A DNA stretch of 64,000 nucleotides from Monoplex corrugatus (lineage: Eukaryota > Mollusca > Gastropoda > Littorinimorpha > Ranellidae). Of the stretch, positions 54,402 through 64,000 are shown piece after piece. The first letter of the stretch is position 1; every line of letters begins with the position of its first letter. The stretch covers positions 9,597,412-9,661,411 of the forward strand of contig JAPXFY010000023.1 of the NCBI GenBank assembly GCA_030674185.1, given 5' to 3'. The notes under the pieces were generated by a model. That model was not told the DNA's origin, ran no database searches, and saw nothing but the letters and a program-made list of their open reading frames with translations. The position numbers were made by a program, and so were the translations under genes.

Positions 54402-55080
54402 GCAGCATGGGATGATATTTGTGTAGACAGCAGCATGGCATGATATTCGTGTAGACAGCAGCATGGCATGATATTCGTGTAGACAGCAGCATGGCATGAT
54501 ATTCGTGTAGACAGCAGCATGGCATGATATTCGTGTAGACAGCAGCATGGCATGATATTCGTGTAGACAGCAGCATGGCATGATATTCGTGTAGACAGCA
54601 GCATGGCATGATATTCGTGTAGACAGCAGCATGGCATGATATTCGTGTAGACAGCAGCATGGCATGATATTCGTGTAGACAGCAGCATGGCATGATATTC
54701 GTGTAGACAGCAGCATGGCATGATATTCGTGTAGACAGCTGCATGGGATGATATTCGTGTAGACAGCAGCATGGCATGATATTCGTGTAGACAGCAGCAT
54801 GGCATGATATTCGTGTAGACAGCAGCATGGCATGATATTCGTGTAGACAGCAGCATGGCATGATATTCGTGTAGACAGCAGCATGGCATGATATTCGTGT
54901 AGACAGCAGCATGGCATGATATTCGTGTAGACAGCAGCATGGCATGATATTCGTGTAGACAGCAGCATGGCATGATATTCGTGTAGACAGCAGCATGGCA
55001 TGATATTCGTGTAGACAGCAGCATGGCATGATATTCGCAGCATAGGATGATATTCGTGTAGATAGCAGCATGGCATGATA
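54402..55080. repeat. 28-bp minisatellite, about 24 units
   Basis: Unit: AGACAGCAGCATGGCATGAT, ATTCGTGT. Very homogeneous, which suggests recent expansion; one unit near 54738 has GCTGCATGGG and the last units are shortened. It lies in an annexin intron, ending about 255 bp from the exon at 55335. Three long minus-strand frames are artefacts of a stop-free unit. Confidence 0.96.
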
Positions 55081-55334
55081 TTCATGTAAATGTGAACTGA
55101 TCACGTAAAAAAGAACTGATCATGTAAATGTGAACAGATTACTGTTCATTGTAACGTGTCAGTTCAGAATCACAGTATGTTCCAGTAAAGACGTAGAACC
55201 ATTGCTCTGTCTTCTGAGTCATCAACAGCAAGAACAAGAGAGGATCTGTCCTGTCTTTTGGTGGCCCCTCACAGACTATACCATCTACTTGCAGGCAAAC
55301 ATTAAACAACAGCACCTGAACAATCAACCGGTAC

Positions 55335-55472
55335 CTTGTGCGTCTTGCTTGGCCTTGTTACGGTCAAACTCTTGTCCTTCAGGACGATTTGCCTGCAAAC
55401 AGCCAACCAGCAGCCGCTTGAAATCTCCAGATGTGTCACCCGCAATGTCTGCCTCCGCCTCTTTTTGATACA
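55335..55472 (-). CDS. Annexin, second half of repeat two
   Basis: Encodes YQKEAEADIAGDTSGDFKRL, LVGCLQANRPEGQEFDRNKA and KQDAQ. DIAGDTSGDFKRLLV is a classic annexin block that follows the repeat-two calcium loop, and KAKQDAQ leads into LLDAGEKKWGTDE of the next exon. The minus-strand acceptor is TTTGTGTGCAG|TG and the donor CACAAG|GTACCG. Length 138 nt, phases consistent with both neighbours. Confidence 0.93.
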
Positions 55473-56283
55473 CTGCACACAAATAGCAATGATAATGATG
55501 ATAATAATGATATTATTATTATTAAAATGAAAATAAACAACACTGTCAAGTTATAAGACATGACCTAAACTGCCATAAACAGCTAAGAAATCCTTCCTGA
55601 CATTTGTGACTACACAAACAAATGAATACACCCTTGGTGGTGACTGATAAGAGACTGCACAGCAGATTTTCTACTTTGTCCACCCAGACTCTCCATTCAG
55701 TTCTGCAGAGGCTTCTTGTCCGTGATATATGAAACGCTCAAATGGAGGTAGAGACATTACCTTGAGAGTAAAATAAATATAAAAAATACTGAAAAGATCT
55801 AGATCACAAAAATCTGAAACAAGAGACAGTACATTTGTTACAATGTCAATTCAACAACTGAAACATGGCATGTAAATTCGTAAAAAAAAATAAAAACCAG
55901 TTCAGAAACATCCTTGACACTAGATATTGTGTCCTTGTTAAACACACACACCAGAAACCAGACCACAAACACAACTCATGAGGAAAATAAATGTATTAAC
56001 CCAAAAGATACAACAACAAATGTTCAGGTGATATCATCGCTCACGCTGCTTGGCCGATGCCGTACTGCATTCTGGGGCATGACTTAGCAACTGTAGACAA
56101 CTGCATGCTGGGATACATTTCATCTGCTATTTAACTAGACTGATGGACACAACATAGCGCTCACCCCATCACTTAAGAGGGGACAGACAAAAAAAAACGG
56201 TCCAACCAGGAATCAAACCTAAGTTTCTTATTTCTTAATTAGACGCTTTAACTATAAGGCCATATCTTTCATTAACATCATCT
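55473..56283. other. Annexin intron sequence, no gene seen
   Basis: AT-rich; a short (ATT)n at about 55498-55525. Nothing further supported. Confidence 0.5.
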
Positions 56284-56498
56284 TTAACCCTCTGACCCCC
56301 ACACCCTATCCATCAATTGCAAACATTTAACCGTTTGACTCCATCACATTAACTACTAGTTTCCTGCATGAAGCTGGTGGATAGGATGAGGGAGTCGAGG
56401 AGTTAAGTTTTTGCTTTGCTAGCATGGAATTTTTGCTTTGCTAGCATGGTTGAAAATCAAGGAAGCTGGTGGACAGGGTGCGGGAGTCAAAGGGTTAA
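56284..56498. repeat. TTAA-bounded palindromic repeat
   Basis: TTAACCCTCTGACCCCCACA to CGGGAGTCAAAGGGTTAA; centre TTTCCTGCATGAAGC. The right arm has a duplicated TTTTTGCTTTGCTAGCATGG (56408-56446). Confidence 0.9.
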
Positions 56499-56571
56499 AA
56501 CGTTTTATACACAGCAATGCACTCACTGGCCTAGTACGCTTCCTTCTATCATCATCATCATCAGTAGTATT

Positions 56572-56905
56572 ACCAATTGCTGTGGTATAGGGGTTAGCGC
56601 AACGGACTACCAACTGAAAGGCTGCAGGTTCAAACCCCATCAGTCCTTTCAAAATCATTGTGGGATTTTTTGGCCCCAACCAGCTCCTACCAAGCGTAGA
56701 GCATACAATGGGATCAATGGGAAGACCGGGACCAAAAACATGAGCCTCATCTACTTCATGAATGTGTCTTTGAGGACATTGTTCAAACCTTCTAACACCG
56801 CAGGTTCTGTATCTCTTGGGCCTGACTGACGCCAGGATATATTATAACTGCATGCGTAGGGTACAGCCACGTCACAAAGTCTCAATCCTTAGGAACTCCA
56901 TTGCA
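56572..56905 (+). repeat. SINE-A copy, antisense to the annexin gene
   Basis: TGGTATAGGGGTTAGCGCAA (A-box region), GCAGGTTCAAACCCCATC (B-box) and the body with GTGGGATTTTTTGGCCCCAA. Preceded by an (ATC)n stretch. Confidence 0.87.
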
Positions 56906-57037
56906 TGATGATTAACATCCTCATCGTCATCATAGCATTTTGTAAGAAATGTCCCAACATTTTCTTTTTGTATTTTTGTGGCCACCAAGGTGACAGAGAA
57001 AATGGGACAAAAAAATCCAATGAGCACATTGCTTAAT

Positions 57038-57230
57038 TTAACCCTCTGACTCCTGCACCCTGTCCACCAGCTTCCTGCATTGCCGACCATGCTAGCGAAG
57101 CAAAAACTTCATCCTTTGATTCCCTCACCCTTTCCACCAGCTTCCTACAGGAAGCTGGTGGAAAGGATGAGAGAATCAAGGGGTGAAGTTTTTGCAGTTG
57201 GTAGATAGGGTACGGGAGTCAAAGGGTTAA
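57038..57230. repeat. TTAA-bounded palindromic repeat, reversed orientation
   Basis: TTAACCCTCTGACTCCTGCA to CGGGAGTCAAAGGGTTAA. The long arm with GCATTGCCGACCATGCTAGC is on the left and the short GCAGTTGGTAGATAGGG arm on the right, so this copy is inverted. It ends 60 bp from an annexin splice donor. Confidence 0.92.
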
Positions 57231-57289
57231 TCACCATCGTTGTCATCATCGTGGATGTCAAAGACTTTCAGACACAATAATACACTTAC

Positions 57290-57380
57290 TGCTTTTGTAA
57301 GCCTCCTTCATGGCAGTCAGCTGAGCATTGGTACGCGTACAGATGATTTCAATCAACGCTCTCTCATCAGTCCCTAGTCC
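57290..57380 (-). CDS. Annexin, first half of repeat two
   Basis: Encodes [20 protein letters not shown] and [16 protein letters not shown]...IIEI.CTRTN is one of the most conserved annexin blocks and holds the repeat-two calcium loop. The minus-strand acceptor is TTTTATACAG|GG and the donor AAAAGCA|GTAAGTG. Length 91 nt, opening at phase 0 and ending one base into a Met codon completed by the next exon. Confidence 0.94.
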
Positions 57381-57605
57381 CTGTATAAAACACAATGACA
57401 ATCAAATTACATTTCTTCTCTCTGTGTGTATGACTTTGTATCTTTTTTGGCAGGTACATTTCTTTGTTGTCTGAGTTCCGTTCTTTTCAATTCCCACCCC
57501 TCCACCTGAAATAAAAGTAAGCATTTATAATTGATCACTGGACTAAGTTTGATAACAACTGTATCTATCAACAACCGTAAAGATCTCATACTTTTCTCAA
57601 AACAC

Positions 57606-58164
<559 letters not shown>

Positions 58165-58187
58165 AAACCAGCAAACTACCTGCTTAC

Positions 58188-58301
58188 CTTAACAGCTTTG
58201 TGAATCTGTTTAGCATCAAATTCAGCCGGCCCCAATAACATTTCCACACACAGCGTCTTGAAGTTTCCACTCAGTTCACTGGACAGTTCTTTCCCAAGAT
58301 C
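58188..58301 (-). CDS. Annexin, end of repeat one
   Basis: Encodes DLGKELSSELSGNFKTLCVE and MLLGPAEFDAKQIHKAVK. DL..L.SELSGNF....L.....PAE.DA is the end of annexin repeat one and the hinge to repeat two. The minus-strand acceptor is GTTTGTACAG|GA and the donor GTTAAG|GTAAGC. Length 114 nt, phase 0 at both ends. The exon with the start of repeat one (GxGTDE and the ADAxxLRxAMKG segment) is not found in 58302-64000 and is expected to the right of the window; a LINE occupies much of that intron. Confidence 0.94.
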
Positions 58302-58340
58302 CTGTACAAACCACCATTCACTGTTCACAATCATACACAG

Positions 58341-58760
58341 TCATTTACACACAGTATGTGCTTCTACCCAAAAGCATGGATTGACAGGAGTCTCACTTGT
58401 CCCACCTATCCGCATCAACAGGTTCGGCGCTGGCCACTGTACATCTGGACACCACCACCTCCCTCCAGGCCACTCTGTCTTGACTTTTGTGGACAATTTC
58501 TTGAATATTTTGTGGACAATTTCTTGAATATTTAGGCCACTGATGTTGGTTAAGTTCTCGATGTATGAGATTGGAGGTCTGCCTTTCTTCTTTTTTGCCA
58601 CTGTTTTTCCTTGAAAAATGGTTGCCATGAGGTCCGTATTCTTGTTGCGTGACACATGGCCAACATATTTTAGTCTTCTCTTGTTGATGTCTGCTAGAGT
58701 ACCACAAACAAACCCATGGCCCACTCTATTCTGGAGAAGAGCTGACATATAGCTACCACA
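58341..58760 (-). mobile_element. LINE2-like C-terminal fragment
   Basis: The frame 58341-58748 reads ADINKRRLKYVGHVSRNKNT, DLMATIFQGKTVAKKKKGRP, SGLNIQEIVHKI and VQWPAPNLLMRIGG. A 24-bp duplication (TTTTGTGGACAATTTCTTGA and flanks, 58490-58540) inserts extra residues after NIQEIVHK. Confidence 0.8.
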
Positions 58761-58799
58761 AAATAGCTGAAATACATGAACACATTCGCTGTCTACATG

Positions 58800-59015
58800 A
58801 GTGATCTGACATCAACAATCCTGCAGGGGAAAGTTGAGGCATGGAGAAGAAAGGGACTACCGCACGCCTCCTATTTCAACATCACTGAAGTCTGTGGTCT
58901 GGAGACCCACAGATGTCTCAATCTTGTGACGTGGAGAAAACTTGTGATGTCGTGCATGGCTACTACCACCAATCCTGGTGAGGGAGAGAGGTGAGGTGAG
59001 ATGAGGTGAGCAGCA
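58800..59015 (+). mobile_element. LINE2-like C-terminal fragment, opposite strand
   Basis: SDLTSTILQGKVEAWRRKGL, CGLETHRCLNLVTWRKLVMS and CMATTTNPGEGER, with a GGTGAGRTGAGGTGAG tail at about 58978-59010. This is inverted relative to the intact copy at 59374-62421. Confidence 0.75.
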
Positions 59016-59373
59016 TACCATGGTTTGTTTAAAGGCACCTGAAGTCCTGGATTTCAGCATTCTCAGTTTTCTATAGGGGATATCCTCCTTCCCCCTTTAC
59101 TTATGGCTACAACACCAACCCTGTGAGTGTAAGGGACTACAGCTTTTGGCGACTCTGATGGCTCCATCAAAACACAAGGTTATTTTCTAGCTTGCCAAAT
59201 GCTACCTGCCCCATCCTGATAGAAACATTCACAAGTTGGTCCAGGTCTACCTATTTGTCCAGGCAAGCCTGGTTTATTTTACAGCTAATCTCCATGTCTA
59301 AAAGCCATCCACCATTTGCCGCCTGCACCCTCCCGGCTGAGCATGGTCATCCCACTAACAGGTCTCACCTGTC
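59016..59373. other. Intron sequence between LINE copies
   Basis: No gene seen. 59355-59385 has the GGTCTCACCTGTCTCACCTG tail of the LINE at 59374. Confidence 0.5.
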
Positions 59374-62300
59374 TCACCTGTCGGCGTCACCGGGAACAGT
59401 GTTGGCCGCTGCACATGATGTCCTCACAAGTTGCCTCCAGCACTCTCGATCTTGGCTAAGTCTGACCACCTCCTGGAGTTTCTTGCCACTGATGTTTGTG
59501 ATGTTTCTAGCAAGTGATGCAGGTGGCCGTCCTCTGTTTCTCTTTCCTTCCACTTTACCTTGGAGGACAGTGGACATCAAGTCTGTTCTCTCATTACGGA
59601 TTGCGTGTCCAACATATTTCAGTTTCCTCCGTTGTATGAGTACTAGAAGCTTGCGTGTAGTACCCAACTCATTCAGTATGCTTTCATTTGAGCGCCTATC
59701 CGTCCATTTGACCCTCAGCAGTCTTCGGTAAAACCACAGCTCTGCTGCTTCCACTCGTCTTTCATCCTCTTTCTTCATTGTCCATGCCTCGCAGCCGTAT
59801 AACATCACTGGCCAGACAAGACATTTTAAGAGTTTTATCTTAAGGTCTGCTGTTATGCTGTGGTCTTTCCAAATATTGTTCAATTGAACCATACTGTTCT
59901 TGGCCATTCCAATTCTCATCTTTATGTCTTTTGAGCATGTTCCATCGTGTGTCTTGACTGAACCTAAATATCTAAAGTCCTTGACATTTTCTAGAGGGAC
60001 TTGGTTTAGCATGATCTGGTCCTGTCTAGTGTTATATTTGCCTGCAACATGCATAACCTTTGTCTTCTTTGAATTTAAGTACAGCCCAGCTGCCTTTCCA
60101 ACCCGGTCTACCCTGTACAGGATCCTCCTAGAGCCTGTAATGTTGTCTGCCAGTAATCCTGTGTCATCTGCGTAGCGTAAATTTGACAGGTTTCTACCAC
60201 CAATATTTACTCCCATGTCTTCTATGTCTGCTTCTCTCATGATATGTTCAGTGTATATGCTGAAGAGATGTGGAGACAGGATGCAACCTTGCCTTACCCC
60301 TTTAGTGATGTTAAAAAATTTGCAGTTTTGATTATTCCATCTGATTGTTGCTTTTTGATCATTATATAATGAAGCTATGAGGGAAACCAGATGTCTTGGA
60401 AAACCCATTTTGATCATGAAGTGGAAAAGACTTTGGTGAATCACGCTATCAAACGCTTTGCTGTAGTCAATGAAAACGATGAACATCTCTTGGTCTGTGT
60501 TTCTAATCTTTTCTATCAATATCTGGAGTACAAACAGCATATCTATTGTTCCCCTGTTTTTCCTATAGCCTGCCTGACAGTCGGATAGCTCTTCCTCTAC
60601 TTTTGGCTTTAACCTGTTTAAAATTATTATCAGCAGTATTTTACTGGCATGACTGATCAGTGCAATTGTTCTATAATTGTTGCAGTCTTTGACATTTCCA
60701 CTCTTATGTAACATGACAAATTCTTGGAGCTTCCAGTCTGTAGGCCACTGACAAGTCTTCCATATCTTGCAGCATAAGTGATGCATTACTTTGAGTCCAC
60801 CATCACCTGAGTGTTTCAACAACTCTCCAGGAATATTGTCAAGACCAGGAGACTTTCTGCATTTTAGATCTTTAATGGCAGATTCAACTTCGCTGAGTAG
60901 AGGTTCAGGTTCCGTATCTCCAGGGGTCAATTCCAAATTTGGCTCTAAATTATTTTCATGGCTGTCAGGCTTGCCAAAAAGTGATGTGCCATATTCGTTC
61001 CACCTATCCAAGACATCATCTGGTTCAGTCAGAGTGTGACCATCCTTGTTGTTGATGCATTGGTTTGTTGCTTTGAAATTTGTTTTTTTCACTTTTTTTA
61101 TTTGTTTGAAGAGCTCCCTCGACTTCCTGTTTTCGTTGTGTTCATTGATTTTACTGCATTCTTGTGCCAGCCAATTTGCTTTATCTCTTCTGACTTTGCT
61201 TTTTATTTCCCTTTTCAGTGCTGAGTATTTTTCCCGCTCTCCCTGCTTTCGAGCTTGACTTTTCTTTTCTGCCAGATCTATCACTTCCTGACTTATGTAG
61301 GGCTTAGCTTTTTTCCTTTTCTCTTCTTTTCCTAGTTTTTCTTCAGAGATTTTGGTCAGTGTGTTTTTTATGTCTGTCCAGATTTCATCAGGATATGAGT
61401 CATTTTCATCCCAAACTTCAAGTAACTTTAAGAAACGATTACTTGTTTCTATACTAAATTCTAACGCCAGCTCAGGGTTTTCTAATTTTGATATGTCGAA
61501 CTTTGGCGTCGATTTGGTTTTAGGCTTCTTCAATATTTTCATTCTTAATTTGGTTGTCACAAGAATGTGATCCGTGTCGCAGTCTGTTCCAGGCTTTGTT
61601 TTTGCATTGAGGACAGTTGATTTCCAGGATCTGTCAATGATAATATAATCAATCTGATTACGACACCTGTCTCCTGGAGAGATCCATGTGTATCTTCTGC
61701 GCAGTGGTTGTTGGAAGAAAGTATTTGTGATGTTCATCTCATTTGCCTGACAAAACAGAGCCAGCATGTCACCTCTCTCATTTCGTTCTCCTAAACCATA
61801 TGGTCCTATTCCACATTCTGTGTCAGCCCCCTCTCCAACTTTAGCGTTGAAGTCACCCATCACAATGCATATTTCCTTTTTGGGAATTTTGTCTCTGATA
61901 GTTTGGAGGTCATTGTAAAAATTTTCTATTTCTTCTTCTGAGCTAGTGGATGTTGGAGCATAAGCTTGAACTATGTTCAAAACAGCATATTTGGTATTTA
62001 TTTTGACAGTGAGAAATCTGTCATTAATTGGATTATAGCTTTTCAGAGCTCCAGCATGCTTTTTGTCCAGCACAATTGCTACTCCTCTTGAGCCACCTTT
62101 TTCATTTCCACTATATACAACTGTATGCTCTCCTACAGTAAAAAGTCCCTGCCCACTCCATCTAACCTCACAGAGCCCTGTTATGTTCATCTTGCTCCTT
62201 TCTAATTCTTTGACTAGTAGGTAGAGCTTTCCTAATTCTAACATAGTCTGTACATTCCATGTCCCTATATTCAAATCCTTTTTTTGCATTTTTTTCTTTT

Positions 62301-62421
62301 TGTGATTTTGCATTTTTGAGGAGTTTCTACATGTCCGCTTCCAATAACCTCCGTCGGGTAATCCATTACCGTCATCACAGCTACCTTTCACAGACACGGA
62401 CTCTCCCTCCCCAGTAGCCAT
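59374..62421 (-). CDS. Intact LINE2 endonuclease/reverse transcriptase ORF, 1015 aa
   Basis: An uninterrupted frame from ATG at 62421. The N-terminal endonuclease has IGTWNVQTMLELGKLYLLVK, CEVRWSGQG, IVQAYAPTSTS, VMGDFNAKVG and CDTDHILVTT. The reverse transcriptase has RTIALISHASKILLIIILNR, VFIDYSKAFDSVIHQSLF, GVRQGCILSPHLFSIY and NLRYADDTGLLAD. The C-terminus has GCEAWTMKKEDERRVEAAEL, WFYRRLLRVKWTD, LKYVGHAIRNERTDLMS and GRPPASL. All catalytic motifs look complete, so this may be a recent, possibly active copy. The clade (RTE- or I-related) is not resolved. It lies in the annexin intron upstream of 58301, same strand as the gene. The 5' UTR seems short and ends near 62460. Confidence 0.92.
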   Translation of the reverse strand: MATGEGESVSVKGSCDDGNGLPDGGYWKRTCRNSSKMQNHKKKKMQKKDLNIGTWNVQTMLELGKLYLLVKELERSKMNITGLCEVRWSGQGLFTVGEHTVVYSGNEKGGSRGVAIVLDKKHAGALKSYNPINDRFLTVKINTKYAVLNIVQAYAPTSTSSEEEIENFYNDLQTIRDKIPKKEICIVMGDFNAKVGEGADTECGIGPYGLGERNERGDMLALFCQANEMNITNTFFQQPLRRRYTWISPGDRCRNQIDYIIIDRSWKSTVLNAKTKPGTDCDTDHILVTTKLRMKILKKPKTKSTPKFDISKLENPELALEFSIETSNRFLKLLEVWDENDSYPDEIWTDIKNTLTKISEEKLGKEEKRKKAKPYISQEVIDLAEKKSQARKQGEREKYSALKREIKSKVRRDKANWLAQECSKINEHNENRKSRELFKQIKKVKKTNFKATNQCINNKDGHTLTEPDDVLDRWNEYGTSLFGKPDSHENNLEPNLELTPGDTEPEPLLSEVESAIKDLKCRKSPGLDNIPGELLKHSGDGGLKVMHHLCCKIWKTCQWPTDWKLQEFVMLHKSGNVKDCNNYRTIALISHASKILLIIILNRLKPKVEEELSDCQAGYRKNRGTIDMLFVLQILIEKIRNTDQEMFIVFIDYSKAFDSVIHQSLFHFMIKMGFPRHLVSLIASLYNDQKATIRWNNQNCKFFNITKGVRQGCILSPHLFSIYTEHIMREADIEDMGVNIGGRNLSNLRYADDTGLLADNITGSRRILYRVDRVGKAAGLYLNSKKTKVMHVAGKYNTRQDQIMLNQVPLENVKDFRYLGSVKTHDGTCSKDIKMRIGMAKNSMVQLNNIWKDHSITADLKIKLLKCLVWPVMLYGCEAWTMKKEDERRVEAAELWFYRRLLRVKWTDRRSNESILNELGTTRKLLVLIQRRKLKYVGHAIRNERTDLMSTVLQGKVEGKRNRGRPPASLARNITNISGKKLQEVVRLSQDRECWRQLVRTSCAAANTVPGDADR

Positions 62422-62676
62422 TGAGTTCAGGTCCCCCTGGGGGACTCAGAGGACACAGAACTATAACGTTTTCCATTTTGTAAGTTCATCATATGCAATA
62501 ATTAGCAAAAGTACAAGCAAGTAGTTTGCAGGTGCCTTCTTGCCGCGCAGTGCACTTACAGTGCTGAGATCCTGACCATTGTTCCTTCGAAGAAATCATC
62601 TGCTCACGACATTGAAAAAGAAGCCATATATGAAAAGTGTATCTTCTTTACCCTCTTTTTCACCCATCCCCTGCTG

Positions 62677-62812
62677 CCAGGACTTGTTTGTATGCACCCC
62701 TTAGTCTGGCCCCTCCCCCAGCGACCTGTCCGGCTTGCTTGAAGCTGCCAGGGCCCACGAAGTCCCCGCCGGCATAGCTCCTGGGATCGTAAGGACACAC
62801 AAGCTCCCCCGC
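62677..62812 (-). CDS. Possible coding exon of unknown assignment
   Basis: The minus-strand frame ending at 62660 encodes ELVCPYDPRSYAGGDFVGPG, SFKQAGQVAGGGARLRGAYK and QVLAAGDG. It is GC-rich compared with its surroundings and preceded by a pyrimidine-rich stretch (TTACCCCTCCAATTGCATCAG), so it could be an exon. It lies upstream of the annexin core exons on the same strand, so a Gly-rich annexin N-terminal segment is conceivable, but I recognise no family motif. It may be non-coding. Confidence 0.25.
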
Positions 62813-62959
62813 CACAACAAGGCTGATGCAATTGGAGGGGTAACAGGTAGCCAGATGAAAAGAAAATAAGATACATAAATGGCAAAACAAGACAGGCACA
62901 AACTGTCTCCAATTCTATGATCCTTTGAGAACTAGCTGTCTCTAGCTCAACTGATTCAG

Positions 62960-63250
62960 AGTATGGAGTCTGTTCAAGAGGGATTTATCGCACTTGGACA
63001 ATTCCATACACGCTCTACCCAAACCTGCCAGCAATTACTTAGCAACTTAGCAAACTCTATGGGCCTGCACAAAACCTGATGCACTAGCAAGGCCTGAAAT
63101 GTGGAGGGGAACTGGAGCTATGAACACAAAATGCTCGCACCATCAGAATGACTGCAGTAGTAAACAAGCCAACCTTTATGATGCGGGATGGGATTGAACT
63201 CAAGATGCGAGATCATGAGTCCATGGCTCTGTATGAAGAACCAGCCTGCT
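62960..63250 (-). repeat. tRNA-like interspersed repeat (SINE-B)
   Basis: ACCCAAACCTGCCAGCAATT, TGATGCACTAGCAAGGCCTG and CATCAGAATGACTGCAGTAG match 43065-43262. The right end GATGGGATTGAACTCAAGAT is an antisense B-box-like sequence. 63251-64000 is AT-rich, with short frames only and no supported gene. Confidence 0.5.
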
Positions 63251-64000
63251 GAAATTAAAGAAGTATGTTAATTTGCTGTCCTGTCATTCCATCCAACACT
63301 TGGGAGACCTACTGGCTGAAAATTCACACCTGACTTGTTCTGTTAATTGAATACATACCTTAGATCTCTTTTCATGAACGTCTGATTTCCATTTACTTGA
63401 ACGTTGGCAGTCATGTTGATTCCAATGCCACAACACAAACAAATGCATGTGTTTCAGCTGGCTACATGAACATTCCGCCTAATAATACAGACACACAACC
63501 ATTCCCAGCACATCCTGCTCAGGCAATGAATATCATTCTTTTAAACTGCTTGTCTGTACTGTAGACTATATGGAAACCATTACAGAAGAGGCACAATTCT
63601 TGCTAACCTCTTTCCTTTTCTTCCAACGAAACACTAGCACTATGAAGTTTGTTGGGGGGTTTTTTGTTTTGTTTTTTTGCCCTTTATATGCAGATTTCTT
63701 TTTTCCAACAACCTTGGCCACCAGACAACAGTCCACTGCCAAACACTTCTTACAGACATATGTGTTGGATGGGACAGAGGTTTTGATCCTGAAAGTGACA
63801 GAAATCATGAGAACAAAACATTGGGAAAACAAAGCATGAAGTTAACACCAAACTAATTATTGCAGTAAAAACATTTTCAATTTTAAAACGAATAGATGCT
63901 CACAGTCACCTACTTCAACAGATTTTAGTGCTGTGTCAAAACTATATGAATCTATAAAAGAACTTAGATTAAACGTAATTTTAGAAGGAAAATTTCCTTT

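Noticed and set aside
54402..55080. CRISPR-like appearance of a regular short repeat
   Set aside because: There are no unique spacers between units, and the surrounding genome is eukaryotic.
54263..55104. Three minus-strand frames of 235-253 codons (Cys/His-rich)
   Set aside because: Artefact of the stop-free 28-bp minisatellite.
63566..63839. Frames of 88-89 codons on both strands near the right end
   Set aside because: Overlapping opposite frames in AT-rich DNA, with no recognisable motifs.

Overview
This is eukaryotic DNA: split coding exons with GT-AG introns, no operons, abundant CA/GT microsatellites, long minisatellites and many non-LTR retrotransposon and SINE copies. The retrotransposon and SINE families and the density of simple repeats suggest a lophotrochozoan, most likely a mollusc; that is an inference from repeat style, not a species identification.

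Two host genes can be supported. On the + strand, five exons (7701-7927, 9942-10025, 14377-14518, 19584-19697, 21029-22583) encode the C-terminal two thirds of a TUT1/Star-PAP-like terminal uridylyl/adenylyl transferase. Its N-terminal zinc finger, RRM and catalytic aspartates lie to the left of the window. On the - strand, six exons (58301 down to 42964) encode the last 260 residues of an annexin with continuous reading phase; its first exon or exons lie to the right, unless one is the weak candidate at 62677-62812. The genes converge, separated by about 20 kb (22.6-42.9 kb) in which I see only repeats.

Layout: 1-2735 is a GT-rich array with an acceptor-like motif in each unit; 3661-4985 is a 30-bp minisatellite; 6241-7523 is a piggyBac-like element holding a nested LINE fragment. 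The TUT1 introns (7.9-21 kb) hold three minisatellites, two of which are amplified exon/intron junctions carrying 5' splice sites, plus LINE fragments. The 22.6-42.9 kb interval holds MITE-like elements, a fold-back element, a 0.55-kb repeat family, SINEs and copies of a TTAA-bounded nested palindrome. The annexin introns hold two LINEs with long open reading frames (44199-47864 and 59374-62421), a 5'-truncated sense-opposed LINE (52418-54297), a 28-bp minisatellite and SINEs.

The most interesting signals are the palindromic modular repeat family bounded by TTAA, the two consecutive TUT1 exons whose splice donors have been amplified into minisatellites, a chimeric LINE reading frame, and a terminal-inverted-repeat element with tandem internal units. 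TUT1 shows two apparent frame breaks, which may be assembly errors or real decay. Most long open frames in the window are artefacts of tandem repeats.
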